Below are positions 17,083 through 25,700 of a stretch of DNA of 54,845 nt, piece by piece. The notes beneath the pieces were generated by a model. The model saw only the letters and a program-made list of their open reading frames with translations, was not told where the DNA came from and searched no databases. Position numbers and translations under genes: made by a program. This DNA comes from an uncultured Mycoplasmatota bacterium. Lineage in GTDB: Bacteria > Bacillota_I > Bacilli_A > RF39 > UBA660. The DNA lies in NCBI GenBank assembly GCA_900553855.1, contig USFG01000009.1, forward strand, positions 1-54,845, in the 5' to 3' direction. Every line of letters begins with the position of its first letter. Position 1 is the stretch's first letter.

Positions 17083-17913
17083 TTAATTTGGTTTAGCCAC
17101 TTCATCTAAATATTTAAATGGATGATCGTTGGTATAGTAACTATCACTAAACGTAACTTTACGAACTTCAACTTTAGAAGAACCATTTTCGTATACAGAC
17201 TTTAAATAATAAAGTGCATTATTATCAGTATCAGTACACATATTATTATTAAATTTAGTACAAGTACCATATGTTCCAGACGGTGCAGTCAAAGTTTCAT
17301 TACTATTTGTAGGTACAGCAAATATCATATCTCCAGTTGTAGCATCAAACACTTTTGTATATGGATAATAAGTTTTTTCAACATCATTACCTGTATCATT
17401 ACACCAAATGTCAAAACTATAACCGGTATAGTTTGGTCTACAAAAAGTATAATTAGATAATGATATTACCAAAAATTTAGAATTCAAAACTTTAGTAATT
17501 AAATTTTTAGGTTTAGTTGGTTTTTTATCATTAATGTAACCAGTCGAATTAGCTTCATAAGAATAAAACATCCAACTCGATTTTAATTTAATAGAATCTT
17601 CAACATAAATAGTTAAATAGAAATTACTTTTTGTGCAAGTCCTATTATTAGATTTACCTATTAAACACGTTTCGCCCATATCAATTGGTCCATTATAATA
17701 ATATTTTAAAGTATATCTATTACTATTATCATCAGTAACAGTACTAGTCATATAAGACGTTAAATTAGCAAGTTCTTTTAACTCAGTCTCATTCTCATTA
17801 GTTTTCTTATCATCATTTCTATTTTTAATATATTTATATCCCCAAATACCTAATCCTAGTAATAAAACTATACCACTAACAATTAAAACATATTTTAAAG
17901 CTTTCTTATTCAT
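17083..17913 (-). CDS. Membrane-anchored extracellular protein, unknown family
   Basis: I do not recognise a domain. The 276 residues comprise a short basic start, one membrane helix (about 8-28), a charged KNRNDDKKTNENE linker and a 230-residue exported domain rich in Tyr, Thr, Asn and Ser. Six Cys residues occur in pairs (CLIGKSNNRTC, CRPNYTGYSFDIWC, CTKFNNNMC), suggesting disulphides outside the cell. An AGGTAGG ribosome binding site precedes the ATG. It is directly upstream of the giant prepilin-like gene and probably co-transcribed, so it may be an assembly or anchoring partner. Confidence 0.7.
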   Translation of the reverse strand: MNKKALKYVLIVSGIVLLLGLGIWGYKYIKNRNDDKKTNENETELKELANLTSYMTSTVTDDNSNRYTLKYYYNGPIDMGETCLIGKSNNRTCTKSNFYLTIYVEDSIKLKSSWMFYSYEANSTGYINDKKPTKPKNLITKVLNSKFLVISLSNYTFCRPNYTGYSFDIWCNDTGNDVEKTYYPYTKVFDATTGDMIFAVPTNSNETLTAPSGTYGTCTKFNNNMCTDTDNNALYYLKSVYENGSSKVEVRKVTFSDSYYTNDHPFKYLDEVAKPN

Positions 17914-18019
17914 ATATATCTAACCTACCTTACTACCATAACTATACCATTATTTATCTATAAAAGTAAATAATCACTCTATAATTTTTTTAACATAAAA
18001 TAACTTAGGAGGAATAAAA

Positions 18020-18991
18020 GTGAAAAAAATATATTATATAATAATTGGTTTAATTATTGTAATAGGATCAATATTTATGTTTATTAAAACAAATAATAAG
18101 AATACTAATTTAACTACTATTAAAGTTGCCGAAGTAACCCATTCTGCATTCTATACTCCATTTTATATTGCAATAAAAAATAACTATTTTAAAGATAATA
18201 ATATTGATATTGATTTAATATTAACAAGTGGTGCTAATAATGTTATAGCAGCTGTCTTATCAAAGGATGTAGATATCGGTTTATGTGGACCTGAAGCAAC
18301 AATTTATGTTTATAATGAAGGTGAAAAAGATTATATAAAAACATTTGCTGGTTTAACTAAAAGAGATGGCCAATTTATTGTATCAAGAACAAAAATAGAT
18401 AATTTTAAATTAGAAGATTTAATTGGAAAAGAAGTGTTAGGAGGTCGTCCCGGTGGAATGCCTATTATTAATTTCTATAATGCTTTAAAAAATGAAAATA
18501 TTAAAGGAGTAAACATTAACGATACTGTTGATTTTGCTAATCTAACTAGTGCATTTTTATCAGGAACCGGTGATTTTGTTAACTTGTTTGAACCTAACGC
18601 AACTAAAATAGAAAAAATGAACAAAGGATATGTTGTTGCATCAGTTGGTATGTATGCTGGTGAAGTTCCATATACTGCCTTCAATGCTAGAACAAGCTAT
18701 ATTGAAAATAACAAAGAATTAATAAATAATTTTAAAGAAGCTATTAACAAAGGACTAAAATTTGTTAAAAATAATGATTCTAAAGATATAGCTAAAATAA
18801 TTATTGATTTATTTCCAAATACATCTATAGAAGATTTAACAACTATAATAGAAAGATATAAAAATGCTGATTCATGGTTAGAAAGCACATTAATAAGTGA
18901 AGAAATGTTTAAAAATTTAGAAGATATGATGATTGATTCTAAACTATTAACCAAGTATGTTCCCTATAAAGATTTAATTATAAATGAATAA
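18020..18991 (+). CDS. ABC transporter substrate-binding protein (NMT1/SsuA-like)
   Basis: This is the solute-binding component of an importer for a small organic substrate (aliphatic sulphonates, taurine, thiamine precursors and similar). The 323 residues start with a signal/anchor (about 3-23) without a lipobox Cys, so membrane tethering is likely. The NMT1-like fold is shown by PFYIAIKNNYFKDNNIDI, the VDIGLCGPEAT hinge region and GGRPGGMP. A GTG start at 18020 follows AGGAGG. The gene overlaps the ATPase gene by 8 nt. Substrate specificity cannot be read; thiamine-precursor or sulphonate uptake are alternatives. Confidence 0.88.
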   Translation: MKKIYYIIIGLIIVIGSIFMFIKTNNKNTNLTTIKVAEVTHSAFYTPFYIAIKNNYFKDNNIDIDLILTSGANNVIAAVLSKDVDIGLCGPEATIYVYNEGEKDYIKTFAGLTKRDGQFIVSRTKIDNFKLEDLIGKEVLGGRPGGMPIINFYNALKNENIKGVNINDTVDFANLTSAFLSGTGDFVNLFEPNATKIEKMNKGYVVASVGMYAGEVPYTAFNARTSYIENNKELINNFKEAINKGLKFVKNNDSKDIAKIIIDLFPNTSIEDLTTIIERYKNADSWLESTLISEEMFKNLEDMMIDSKLLTKYVPYKDLIINE

Positions 18992-19721
18992 ATTATTAGA
19001 ACTTAAAAATATTTCTAAAACTTTTAATACTTTAAATGGAGAAATACATGCAATTGAGGATATTTCTTTTGATGTTTATAAAGGAGAATTTATAGGAATA
19101 GTAGGTTCTAGTGGCTGTGGTAAATCTACTCTTCTAAATATAATTGATGAATTAGATAAAAATTATAATGGAACTATAATTAAAGATAATCTTAAAATGT
19201 CTTATATGCTTCAATCTGATGCCTTACTTCCTTGGTTAAGTGTTTTAGATAATGCTTGTTTAGGTTTAAAATTAGAAAAAAATTTAACTGAAGATAATAT
19301 CGAGTATGTAAAAGAATTAATAAAAAAATTTGGTTTAGAATCTTTTATGAATCAAAAACCAAATAATTTATCTGGAGGCATGAAGCAACGAGTTGCACTA
19401 ATTAGGACACTTGCAACTAAACCAGATTTAATCCTTTTAGATGAGCCATTATCAGCCTTAGATTATGTAACTAGATTAACCATAACAGATGAAATTTATT
19501 CTATTTTAAAAGAAATGAATGTTACTGTTATATTGATAAGTCACGATATTGCTGAATGCGTATCATTTTGTAATCGTATTGTTGTCTTATCTAAAAGACC
19601 AGCCATAATTAAAAATATTTATAATATTAATTTAGAAAAAAATCTCATTCCATCCCTAAATAGAAAAGATAAAAATTTCTATATATATTATGATTTAATA
19701 TGGGGTGATTTAGATAAATGA
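18984..19721 (+). CDS. ABC transporter ATP-binding protein (SsuB/TauB-like)
   Basis: This is the cytosolic ATPase of the importer. The 245 residues contain Walker A GSSGCGKST, the Q-loop, signature LSGGMKQR, Walker B LILLDEP with LSALD after it, and the switch His in ISHD. This subgroup energises nitrate/sulphonate/taurine-type importers. It overlaps the binding-protein gene by 8 nt and the permease gene by 4 nt (ATGA), so translation is coupled. Confidence 0.95.
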   Translation: MNKLLELKNISKTFNTLNGEIHAIEDISFDVYKGEFIGIVGSSGCGKSTLLNIIDELDKNYNGTIIKDNLKMSYMLQSDALLPWLSVLDNACLGLKLEKNLTEDNIEYVKELIKKFGLESFMNQKPNNLSGGMKQRVALIRTLATKPDLILLDEPLSALDYVTRLTITDEIYSILKEMNVTVILISHDIAECVSFCNRIVVLSKRPAIIKNIYNINLEKNLIPSLNRKDKNFYIYYDLIWGDLDK

Positions 19722-20494
19722 GTATTAATCAAATTAAATATTTAAAAAAAATAAAAAGAAAAAAAATGATTATTTCTATCATTCAAATTATGTTACTAGT
19801 TTTATTTATATTAACTTGGGAATTATTAAGTAGTAAAGAAATAATAAATAGTTTTATATTTTCTTCTCCAAGTAAAATAATTAAATGTATAATTGATTTA
19901 TATAAAAATAATAACTTATTCTATCACTTATATATAACTTTAAAAGAAGTTTCAATATCTTTTATATTAGGTACTGTTATTGGTTTTATAGGTGCAATTA
20001 TATTTTATTATGTTGATATTTTAAAAAAAATATTTGATCCCTACTTAAATTTATTAAATAGTTTACCAAAAGTATCATTAGGTCCTCTATTAATTATATG
20101 GTTAGGAGCAAATAACAAATCAATTATCGTGATGAGTTTACTTATCAACACTATTGTAACTTTAATAACTATTTATAATGGTTTAATAAATACAGATGAA
20201 TATAAAATAAAAATGTTTAAAACATTTAAAGCAAATAAATTACAAACTTTATTATATTTAATATTACCAACTAATAAAGAAACAATAATTTCAAGTATTA
20301 AGTTAAATATATCCATGAGTCTAATAGGTGTAATCATGGGAGAATTTCTTGTAAGTAAAGCCGGAATTGGTTATTTAATTCTTTATGGAACACAAGTATT
20401 TAATTTAAATCTAGTAATGTCTGGTATAATTTTAATAATGATTATGTCATTTATTATCTATGAAATAATTAGTATCATAGAAAAAAGAGCTTAA
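19718..20494 (+). CDS. ABC transporter permease (SsuC/TauC-like)
   Basis: This is the membrane channel of the importer. The 258 residues have about six helices, and the cytoplasmic coupling loop includes MGEFLVSKAGIGYLI, the EAA-type motif of the binding-protein-dependent permease family. It overlaps the ATPase gene by 4 nt and is the last gene of the operon. Its 3' end and terminator recur in degenerate form at 23568-23796, with a shorter trace near 20960-21045, showing past duplication. Confidence 0.93.
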   Translation: MSINQIKYLKKIKRKKMIISIIQIMLLVLFILTWELLSSKEIINSFIFSSPSKIIKCIIDLYKNNNLFYHLYITLKEVSISFILGTVIGFIGAIIFYYVDILKKIFDPYLNLLNSLPKVSLGPLLIIWLGANNKSIIVMSLLINTIVTLITIYNGLINTDEYKIKMFKTFKANKLQTLLYLILPTNKETIISSIKLNISMSLIGVIMGEFLVSKAGIGYLILYGTQVFNLNLVMSGIILIMIMSFIIYEIISIIEKRA

Positions 20495-20499
20495 AATAT

Positions 20500-20537
20500 A
20501 AGAGCTGATAAGAAATTTCTTACCAGTCCTTTTTTAT
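20500..20537 (+). terminator. Terminator of the importer operon
   Basis: An imperfect stem built around CTGATAAGAAA / TTTCTTACCAG is followed by TCCTTTTTTATTT, starting 6 nt after the permease stop. A diverged copy is found at 23760-23796. Confidence 0.8.
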
Positions 20538-20639
20538 TTCAATCATAAATTTGTCAAAGCCAGATTCAAATAATTTATCATGAATAATTCATTAAAAAAA
20601 TTCCATTTTTAGTTTTTCTTTGTCTAATACATTTTCTTA

Positions 20640-20870
20640 CAGAATATTGTTTTAATATATTATCGCTCTCATTTTAAATTTTATTGTTTTTTTAACTATT
20701 GACTTTGAATCCAACAACAATAATAGTATCTAAATTATAATATTTTGTTTTACAATTTTTTCATTATTAGCAGTATGTAAGAATTCCTTACATACTGCTT
20801 TTTCTTTTAAATATAATAATCTTCTTTTTCTTCTTCATTTTTAAACCATATTTTTTAGTCTACCAAGATT
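20640..20870 (-). pseudogene. RhuM family relic
   Basis: The minus strand encodes YYNLDTIIVVGFKVNS just before two stop codons, matching YNLDAIIAVGYRVNS of the intact RhuM gene downstream in the island. Upstream, AVCKEFLHTA (20770-20798) corresponds to the segment before the DGK block of RhuM. Frameshifts and stops break the frame, and most of the C-terminal part is gone. The segment from 20540 to 21104 holds no intact gene: it consists of this relic and, further right, remnants of another minus-strand frame and of the permease. Confidence 0.75.
20770..20798. repeat. Inverted repeat in the RhuM relic
   Basis: GCAGTATGTAAG and CTTACATACTGC form a perfect 12-bp inverted repeat with a 5-nt spacer. 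A T-rich stretch follows on the plus strand, so it could also act as a terminator. Its position in the relic reading frame matches the palindromes in the three intact RhuM genes. Confidence 0.85.
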
Positions 20871-21045
20871 ATTTAAACATCTAAATTTAGATTTATTTTT
20901 TAAGCCGTAAATTAAATAATTAGCTTTTTTCCAAACTTCACAATTTTTTAAACAAAAACCTTTAGTTATAAGTTCTCTCCATATAATTTACACTAATGTA
21001 TTTATAGGCGAATTCTAGCAAATATAGTTGGAATCAGTTATTTCA
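20866..21045. repeat. Direct repeat, left copy
   Basis: This degenerate segment resembles 23483-23640, sharing ATTTAAACATC, TTTTTCCAAACTTCA and CTCTCCATATAATTTACACT, with an extra 20-odd nt here. The right part is a decayed permease fragment (GGCGAATT...). Together the two copies bracket the RhuM-Shedu cassette. Confidence 0.7.
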
Positions 21046-21104
21046 TTAAAAATATGAATTTATTTTCTTTTTTAATTTAAAAAATGTATCTAAACTTTAT
21101 AATT

Positions 21105-22121
21105 TTAAATATCATTATTCGATTCAATATTTTTAGTTTCCAATAATAATTCATCAAAGTCAGAAATATAATTTTGATCTTGTACAATTCGATATTTCTC
21201 GTACTCTTCTAATGCTAATTTATCTGCTATTTCTCTTTTTATTTTTCCGTTATCTTTTAAAATATTATATTCGTTTAAATTCAAAAACATTTCTAATTTA
21301 TCTTTCCATTCTTGCATAGAAATAATATGACCTAATTTTACTTGTCTTTCAGCAAAATCTAAATACATAGATACCAAATTATTAAGTTCTTTTAACTCTT
21401 CCTCAAATAAATAGTTTTTAGCAACTACTACATCTGTCTCTAAAATTTTACCATCAGGAGAATTTTTCCAAGTTTGTAATCCCATATATTCTTTTTTAGA
21501 ATCAACTCTATTATATATTATTTCTGGAGCCGTCATTCCTGTAATAGCATAATGTAATTTGTTTTGAACATTCTTGTAAAATTCTTTTGTAATTTCACTA
21601 TTCTTATCATAATCATAACTACATTCTTTATAAATATCTGTAATCTTTTGATAAAATCTTCTTTCACTTGCTCTAATTTCTTTGATTTTAACTAATAATT
21701 CATCAAAGTAATCCTTACCAAATTTTGGACCATTCTTTAATAATTCAGTATTTAAAACGTATCCTTTTTTTATATATTCTTTTAATGTATTTGTTGCCCA
21801 TATTCTAAAACTAGTGGCTTCTTTAGAATTAACACGATAACCAACTGCAATAATTGCATCTAAACTATAAAAAGTTGTATTGTACATTTTTCCATCTGAA
21901 GCAGTTACTCTAATTTTTTGAGTAACTGAATCTTTATTTAATTCCTCACTTTTAAATATATTCTGTAAATGATAAGTAATATTATTTTCTGCAACATTAA
22001 ATAGTTTAGACATTGTTTTTTGTGTCAACCAAAAGTCCTCATTATCATATAAAACTGCAATTTGAACATTACCGTTTTCACTTTGATATAAGATTAAATC
22101 TTTTAGTCTTTCCATCTTCAT
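21105..22121 (-). CDS. RhuM family protein, copy 1 (next to Shedu)
   Basis: The 338-residue protein belongs to the virulence RhuM family, whose molecular function is not established. The N-terminal half (about 15-125) resembles phage BRO/antirepressor-type DNA-binding domains: DFWLTQKTMSKLF, a helix with NNITYHLQNIF, and the signature YSLDAIIAVGYRVNSKEATSFRIWA. The C-terminal half is helical, with a basic KIKEIRASERRFYQKITDIY segment. A 27-nt inverted repeat is embedded in codons 65-74. It lies 30 nt downstream of the Shedu gene, so the two are probably one transcript. Confidence 0.85.
   Translation of the reverse strand: MKMERLKDLILYQSENGNVQIAVLYDNEDFWLTQKTMSKLFNVAENNITYHLQNIFKSEELNKDSVTQKIRVTASDGKMYNTTFYSLDAIIAVGYRVNSKEATSFRIWATNTLKEYIKKGYVLNTELLKNGPKFGKDYFDELLVKIKEIRASERRFYQKITDIYKECSYDYDKNSEITKEFYKNVQNKLHYAITGMTAPEIIYNRVDSKKEYMGLQTWKNSPDGKILETDVVVAKNYLFEEELKELNNLVSMYLDFAERQVKLGHIISMQEWKDKLEMFLNLNEYNILKDNGKIKREIADKLALEEYEKYRIVQDQNYISDFDELLLETKNIESNNDI
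21902..21928. repeat. Intragenic inverted repeat, RhuM copy 1
   Basis: CAGTTACTC and GAGTAACTG are perfect 9-bp arms around a 9-nt AT-rich spacer. The repeat begins at the second base of the Ser65 codon and ends at the first base of the Ala74 codon. Confidence 0.9.
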
Positions 22122-22151
22122 TACTCGTTCTTCCTCTCGTTAATTTTATTA

Positions 22152-23354
22152 TTAAATATGCATTTCGACATCCATTTGATTAATGAATTTTTCTAAATTA
22201 TCTAAAAGCTCGTCATATAGAACTATTTGTATATGAGCATATGAATAATTTAAATCTCTTAGTGCCTTTCTTAATTTCAATTTAACAACACTTTCAGTCA
22301 TATTATTTTTTTGCATATATTTTTCTATATGCTCTTTTCTCATTAAAGAATTTGTAGATCCAATAACTAACATTCCTGTTGCAGATTCAGCACCTTTAAC
22401 TAATTCTCCGCTTTCTTGCGAATATGGTAATAACATTAAATAATTATTAACTTGTGAAATAGCTGTACTTAATTTTGATGTAGGTACTATATTATCATGT
22501 GAATCATCAATTTTAAAAAGAAATTCATCTGATTTTTTTAATTCCACTACATCTAAAAATCCATATCTATTTATAGTTAACAAATCTAAGTTACTATTGG
22601 TATTTCTTAGTTCTGAATTTAGTGTAAGTGCAGCTTGTGGAATTTGTTGTTCAATAGACCCAAATAAAAGATATGATCCATACATTTCAAAATAACGTTG
22701 CCAAGCATATTCTTTTCCTATATGCTCTCTTTCTATTCCTAATTTCTTTTCCACACCAGATTTTTTTAATAATAAATCTCTTCCAATTTGTATTATATCT
22801 TTTAATCGATCCTTGTTAATATCTGTAACATCTTTCAATGATATTTTAATTTTTCCGTTTTTAATTAAATGTGCAACTTTTTCTCTGTCTTTGTCTTTTA
22901 ATATATTTGAATCAATACCAGTAGATAAAGTCTTAACAACATTTACTATATCATTTGATGAAACTTTTTCTTTTTTATATAATCTCTCTATTACTGTTTT
23001 TAATTTTCTAACATCATTTGCTGGTTTGACTACGTCATTTTTAAAAGATTCCATATAAACAATAACTGTATTTGTTTTTTCATCATATGTCATTTCACCT
23101 GTACCCACCTTGAATAATAATCTTATTTTATTGTCTATTTTGTCTTTTAATTCTTTAACACCAGCTACATTAAATAATTTAAGTAATTCATCTTTAAACA
23201 TAGTAGTTATGCTTGTATTATCAGCATTTTTAAAATAGTGTGATCTTTTAAATATATTTTCATCTTCAATAAAAGGTGTATCTTTAAACAGCACAATTAT
23301 TTCTCTATTTACTTCTTCATATTCATATATTACTGGTTTTTGTTCTGCATTCAT
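22152..23354 (-). CDS. Shedu anti-phage nuclease (SduA, DUF4263-like)
   Basis: The 400-residue protein has the architecture of the single-gene Shedu defence system. The variable N-terminal part (about 1-215) is followed by a C-terminal PD-(D/E)XK nuclease domain. Seen are a helix with EYAWQRYFEMYGSYLLFG, the acidic Asp257 in NLDLL, the core FLDVVELKK with Glu271-x-Lys273, and the following AISQVNNYLMLL helix with the conserved Gln. It would cleave nucleic acid in infected cells. It has its own promoter (23408-23435) and is followed by a RhuM gene. Shedu assignment rests on motif recognition, not a search. Confidence 0.8.
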   Translation of the reverse strand: MNAEQKPVIYEYEEVNREIIVLFKDTPFIEDENIFKRSHYFKNADNTSITTMFKDELLKLFNVAGVKELKDKIDNKIRLLFKVGTGEMTYDEKTNTVIVYMESFKNDVVKPANDVRKLKTVIERLYKKEKVSSNDIVNVVKTLSTGIDSNILKDKDREKVAHLIKNGKIKISLKDVTDINKDRLKDIIQIGRDLLLKKSGVEKKLGIEREHIGKEYAWQRYFEMYGSYLLFGSIEQQIPQAALTLNSELRNTNSNLDLLTINRYGFLDVVELKKSDEFLFKIDDSHDNIVPTSKLSTAISQVNNYLMLLPYSQESGELVKGAESATGMLVIGSTNSLMRKEHIEKYMQKNNMTESVVKLKLRKALRDLNYSYAHIQIVLYDELLDNLEKFINQMDVEMHI

Positions 23355-23407
23355 TTAATTTCTCCTTCATTAATAACACTAGTAATTTTCTTAGTAATCT
23401 TTGAAAT

Positions 23408-23435
23408 ATTATAACATTTCTTTTAGCACTTTCAA
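23408..23435 (-). promoter_or_regulatory. Promoter of the Shedu-RhuM cassette
   Basis: On the minus strand TTGAAA and TATAAT are separated by 16 nt. The predicted start lies about 45 nt before the Shedu ATG, which has a GGAG ribosome binding site. Confidence 0.7.
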
Positions 23436-23482
23436 ACACTATATGCTATATTTGTAAAAATTTTTTAATATATTCTTCCACA

Positions 23483-23640
23483 CTATTTAAACATCCAAAT
23501 TTATATTCATTTTCAAGTCATAAATCAAGTCATTATCTTTTTCCAAACTTCAAATAGTTATAAATTCTCTCCATATAATTTACACTAATGTAATTGTAGG
23601 CGAGTTCCTAGTAAGCAAAGCTAGAATTGGTTATTTAATT
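23483..23640. repeat. Direct repeat, right copy
   Basis: This counterpart of 20866-21045 lies on the other side of the RhuM-Shedu cassette. On the minus strand its left part also carries a frameshifted coding trace (EVWKK...., ending ....EEYIKKF) with a cognate in the left copy (EVWKKANYLIYGLKNK). Both flanks are therefore decayed copies of the same ancestral block. Confidence 0.7.
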
Positions 23641-23754
23641 CTTTATAGAACTCAAGTATTTAATTTAAACTTAGTAATGTCTGGTATAATTTTAATAATG
23701 ATTATGTCATTTATTATTTATTAAATAATTAGTATCATTGAAAAAAGAGCTTAA
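23568..23754 (+). pseudogene. 3' fragment of a duplicated importer permease
   Basis: The frame encodes a product close to the last 60 residues of the permease at 19718-20494, including VGEFLVSKARIGYLILY and NLNLVMSGIILIMIMSF, with an in-frame TAA about 11 codons before the original end and the final Gly replaced by Arg in the coupling loop. Nucleotide similarity is high and continues through the terminator. No start or upstream part remains. The rest of the 23355-23824 gap holds the Shedu promoter and the direct repeat. Confidence 0.85.
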
Positions 23755-23759
23755 AATAT

Positions 23760-23796
23760 AAGGACTGACAAGAAATTTCTTATCAGCCCTTTTTTA
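23760..23796 (+). terminator. Duplicated terminator after the permease fragment
   Basis: A stem around CTGACAAGAAA / TTTCTTATCAG is followed by a run of T. It is a diverged copy of 20500-20537. Confidence 0.75.
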
Positions 23797-23824
23797 ATTG
23801 AAAAACTATTTAACATTACATTTA

Positions 23825-25606
23825 TTACTTTATTTTTTTATCATTGTTTAAAGTTAACGTTTTCCCAGTATTTTCTAACCCTAAATAATAACGGTAAGAT
23901 TTATCTAGTATATCATCATATAACTTGTTTGAAATTTGATTTATATTTTCTTCTTTTATTATGACTATTGCATATAAACCATATTTTTTTAAATACTCTT
24001 TATAAAATTGTTTATTCCATATTTCTCTTGGACCTAATGCAGCTAATGTAGCCGTTATTGGATTATCTATTGAGTTTAAAAATTCTACTGATGGTCTTCT
24101 ATATGAATATTCAATTGTTCCTTTGGTTACGTCCTTATTAAAATCATTATATTGCATATCTAATCTATATTTTTTACAATATTCTTTTACCTTTTGTAAT
24201 TCTTGTTTATATCTTTCAGATGCTTCTAATTCAGTTTCTTCAAAAGGAATATTAAATTCTGCATATTTGCTTTTTGTATATAAGTATAATTTCATCCAAT
24301 CAGTTCCAGAAACGATTCTATCATAAATTGAACTTTCTGCTGTAAAGAAAAAATCATCTCCATTATTATTTAATAAAAAATGGATAAATACACCACTTCT
24401 TACGCAAGTGATTGCATCTTGTGTAATTGTTTTATCATACGGAACACCTGCAAATAATATTTTTTCTGTTAAAGATGAAAAATTATCTTTAGTAACAATT
24501 AATTTAATAGGTTCTACCCTAACCCATACTTTACTACCGTAATCATATTCGCAACCATTCGATAAAATAGTTTTTGATTTTTGAAAGAATGTAGCGGTTA
24601 CTCTTACATATTTTTTACCATCATATTCATATTCTTCAACAATTCCTTCACTACTTGTAGGAAAATATCTATTTGTTTTATTTAACTTATTATTCTTAAA
24701 TAATTCTTCCAATTCTTTTTGTTCTTCTTTTGTTGCAATTGTTTGTGGAAAATCCATGGCATCTGCAACTTTAATACCATTCAATTCAGGAACATTTATA
24801 GTTGAATGGTTATAGGTTTTAAATATTGGTCTTATACCCACTGATTTATCATTAACATTTCTAATATTTGAACTATTATTTCCTGCAACATAACGGTATT
24901 TACCAGTCCTTACCTCTTCCAAAAAATTTTTTTCTTCAATTCTTCTCTGATTGTTTTTTAAAATTACAGCTGTTCTGCCTAAATACCTATCAGGCACTTC
25001 TGAAGAAATATATTCATTAGGTATAGGAACCAAAGGTGCCATACTTGCTCCAATAGTTGCTTCAAGATATAAACTTGTTTTATGTTTTAATGTCCACAAT
25101 TCACCATCTTTATTTAAGAATAGTTTTCCATCTATTGCTAATATACAAGGATCTTCTATTTCACTAATTTCTTTTCCTACTGAATATCCATAAAAATGAT
25201 ATTGTGTTTTCTCTTCTTTTAATTTATATGCAGTTACATTTCCTGGACCATCATAATAACCATCTAATGGTTTTTTTGACTCAATTGGAGTATCAGTCCA
25301 ATAATATCCCATTTTTTTCTTATCATCAGATTCAAAATACTCTGCGCCCATTAATATAGCATAATCTGTAACTTCAGCTGCTGAGCCAAATGAATTTATT
25401 TGAACATTGTTTTTTTCTTCTATTTCCTTTAGTTCAATAGTAAATTCTCCAACTGTAAATGTTGAACTTGATGAAACTTTTGCTTCACCAGCAGATAAAT
25501 GTGATACACCATATCTTTCAGCATTATTTTTTCTTCTTCGATTATATTCATTAGAGCATCTATACTTTATATCCATTCTCTTTTTTTGATTAAAATCTTT
25601 TTTCAT
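23825..25606 (-). CDS. Large accessory protein of unknown function, 593 aa
   Basis: I do not recognise a family with confidence. No signal peptide or membrane helix is present. The N-terminus (1-50) is strongly basic with RRRKNNAERYG, then a Ser-rich patch. A central region (about 90-300) contains GYYWTDTPIE and VGIRPIFKTYN, and near 360-395 KVWVRVEPIKLIV, resembling the W-VRP style of DUF6273-type modules. A later region has two long helices with KVKEYCKKYRLDMQ. The ATG at 25606 follows GGGGGAA and is preferred to an upstream TTG. It has its own promoter. The position between Shedu and Fic genes suggests a defence or conflict role, which is inference. Confidence 0.65.
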   Translation of the reverse strand: MKKDFNQKKRMDIKYRCSNEYNRRRKNNAERYGVSHLSAGEAKVSSSSTFTVGEFTIELKEIEEKNNVQINSFGSAAEVTDYAILMGAEYFESDDKKKMGYYWTDTPIESKKPLDGYYDGPGNVTAYKLKEEKTQYHFYGYSVGKEISEIEDPCILAIDGKLFLNKDGELWTLKHKTSLYLEATIGASMAPLVPIPNEYISSEVPDRYLGRTAVILKNNQRRIEEKNFLEEVRTGKYRYVAGNNSSNIRNVNDKSVGIRPIFKTYNHSTINVPELNGIKVADAMDFPQTIATKEEQKELEELFKNNKLNKTNRYFPTSSEGIVEEYEYDGKKYVRVTATFFQKSKTILSNGCEYDYGSKVWVRVEPIKLIVTKDNFSSLTEKILFAGVPYDKTITQDAITCVRSGVFIHFLLNNNGDDFFFTAESSIYDRIVSGTDWMKLYLYTKSKYAEFNIPFEETELEASERYKQELQKVKEYCKKYRLDMQYNDFNKDVTKGTIEYSYRRPSVEFLNSIDNPITATLAALGPREIWNKQFYKEYLKKYGLYAIVIIKEENINQISNKLYDDILDKSYRYYLGLENTGKTLTLNNDKKIK

Positions 25607-25636
25607 ATTTCCCCCTAACAAAAATTCACAAAAAAT

Positions 25637-25665
25637 ATAATATCAAAAATAATATTTATTTTCAA
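25637..25665 (-). promoter_or_regulatory. Promoter of the 593-aa accessory gene
   Basis: On the minus strand TTGAAA and TATTAT are separated by 17 nt, about 30 nt upstream of the ATG. Confidence 0.65.
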
Positions 25666-25700
25666 TAACTTTTTAATTCCTTAAAAACGCCCTTAAAATT

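Noticed and set aside
20770..20798. Simple transcription terminator in the gap after the importer operon
   Set aside because: It has a T-run on one side and may act as one, but it lies in the RhuM relic frame at the position where all RhuM genes have an inverted repeat, so terminator alone is not the best explanation.
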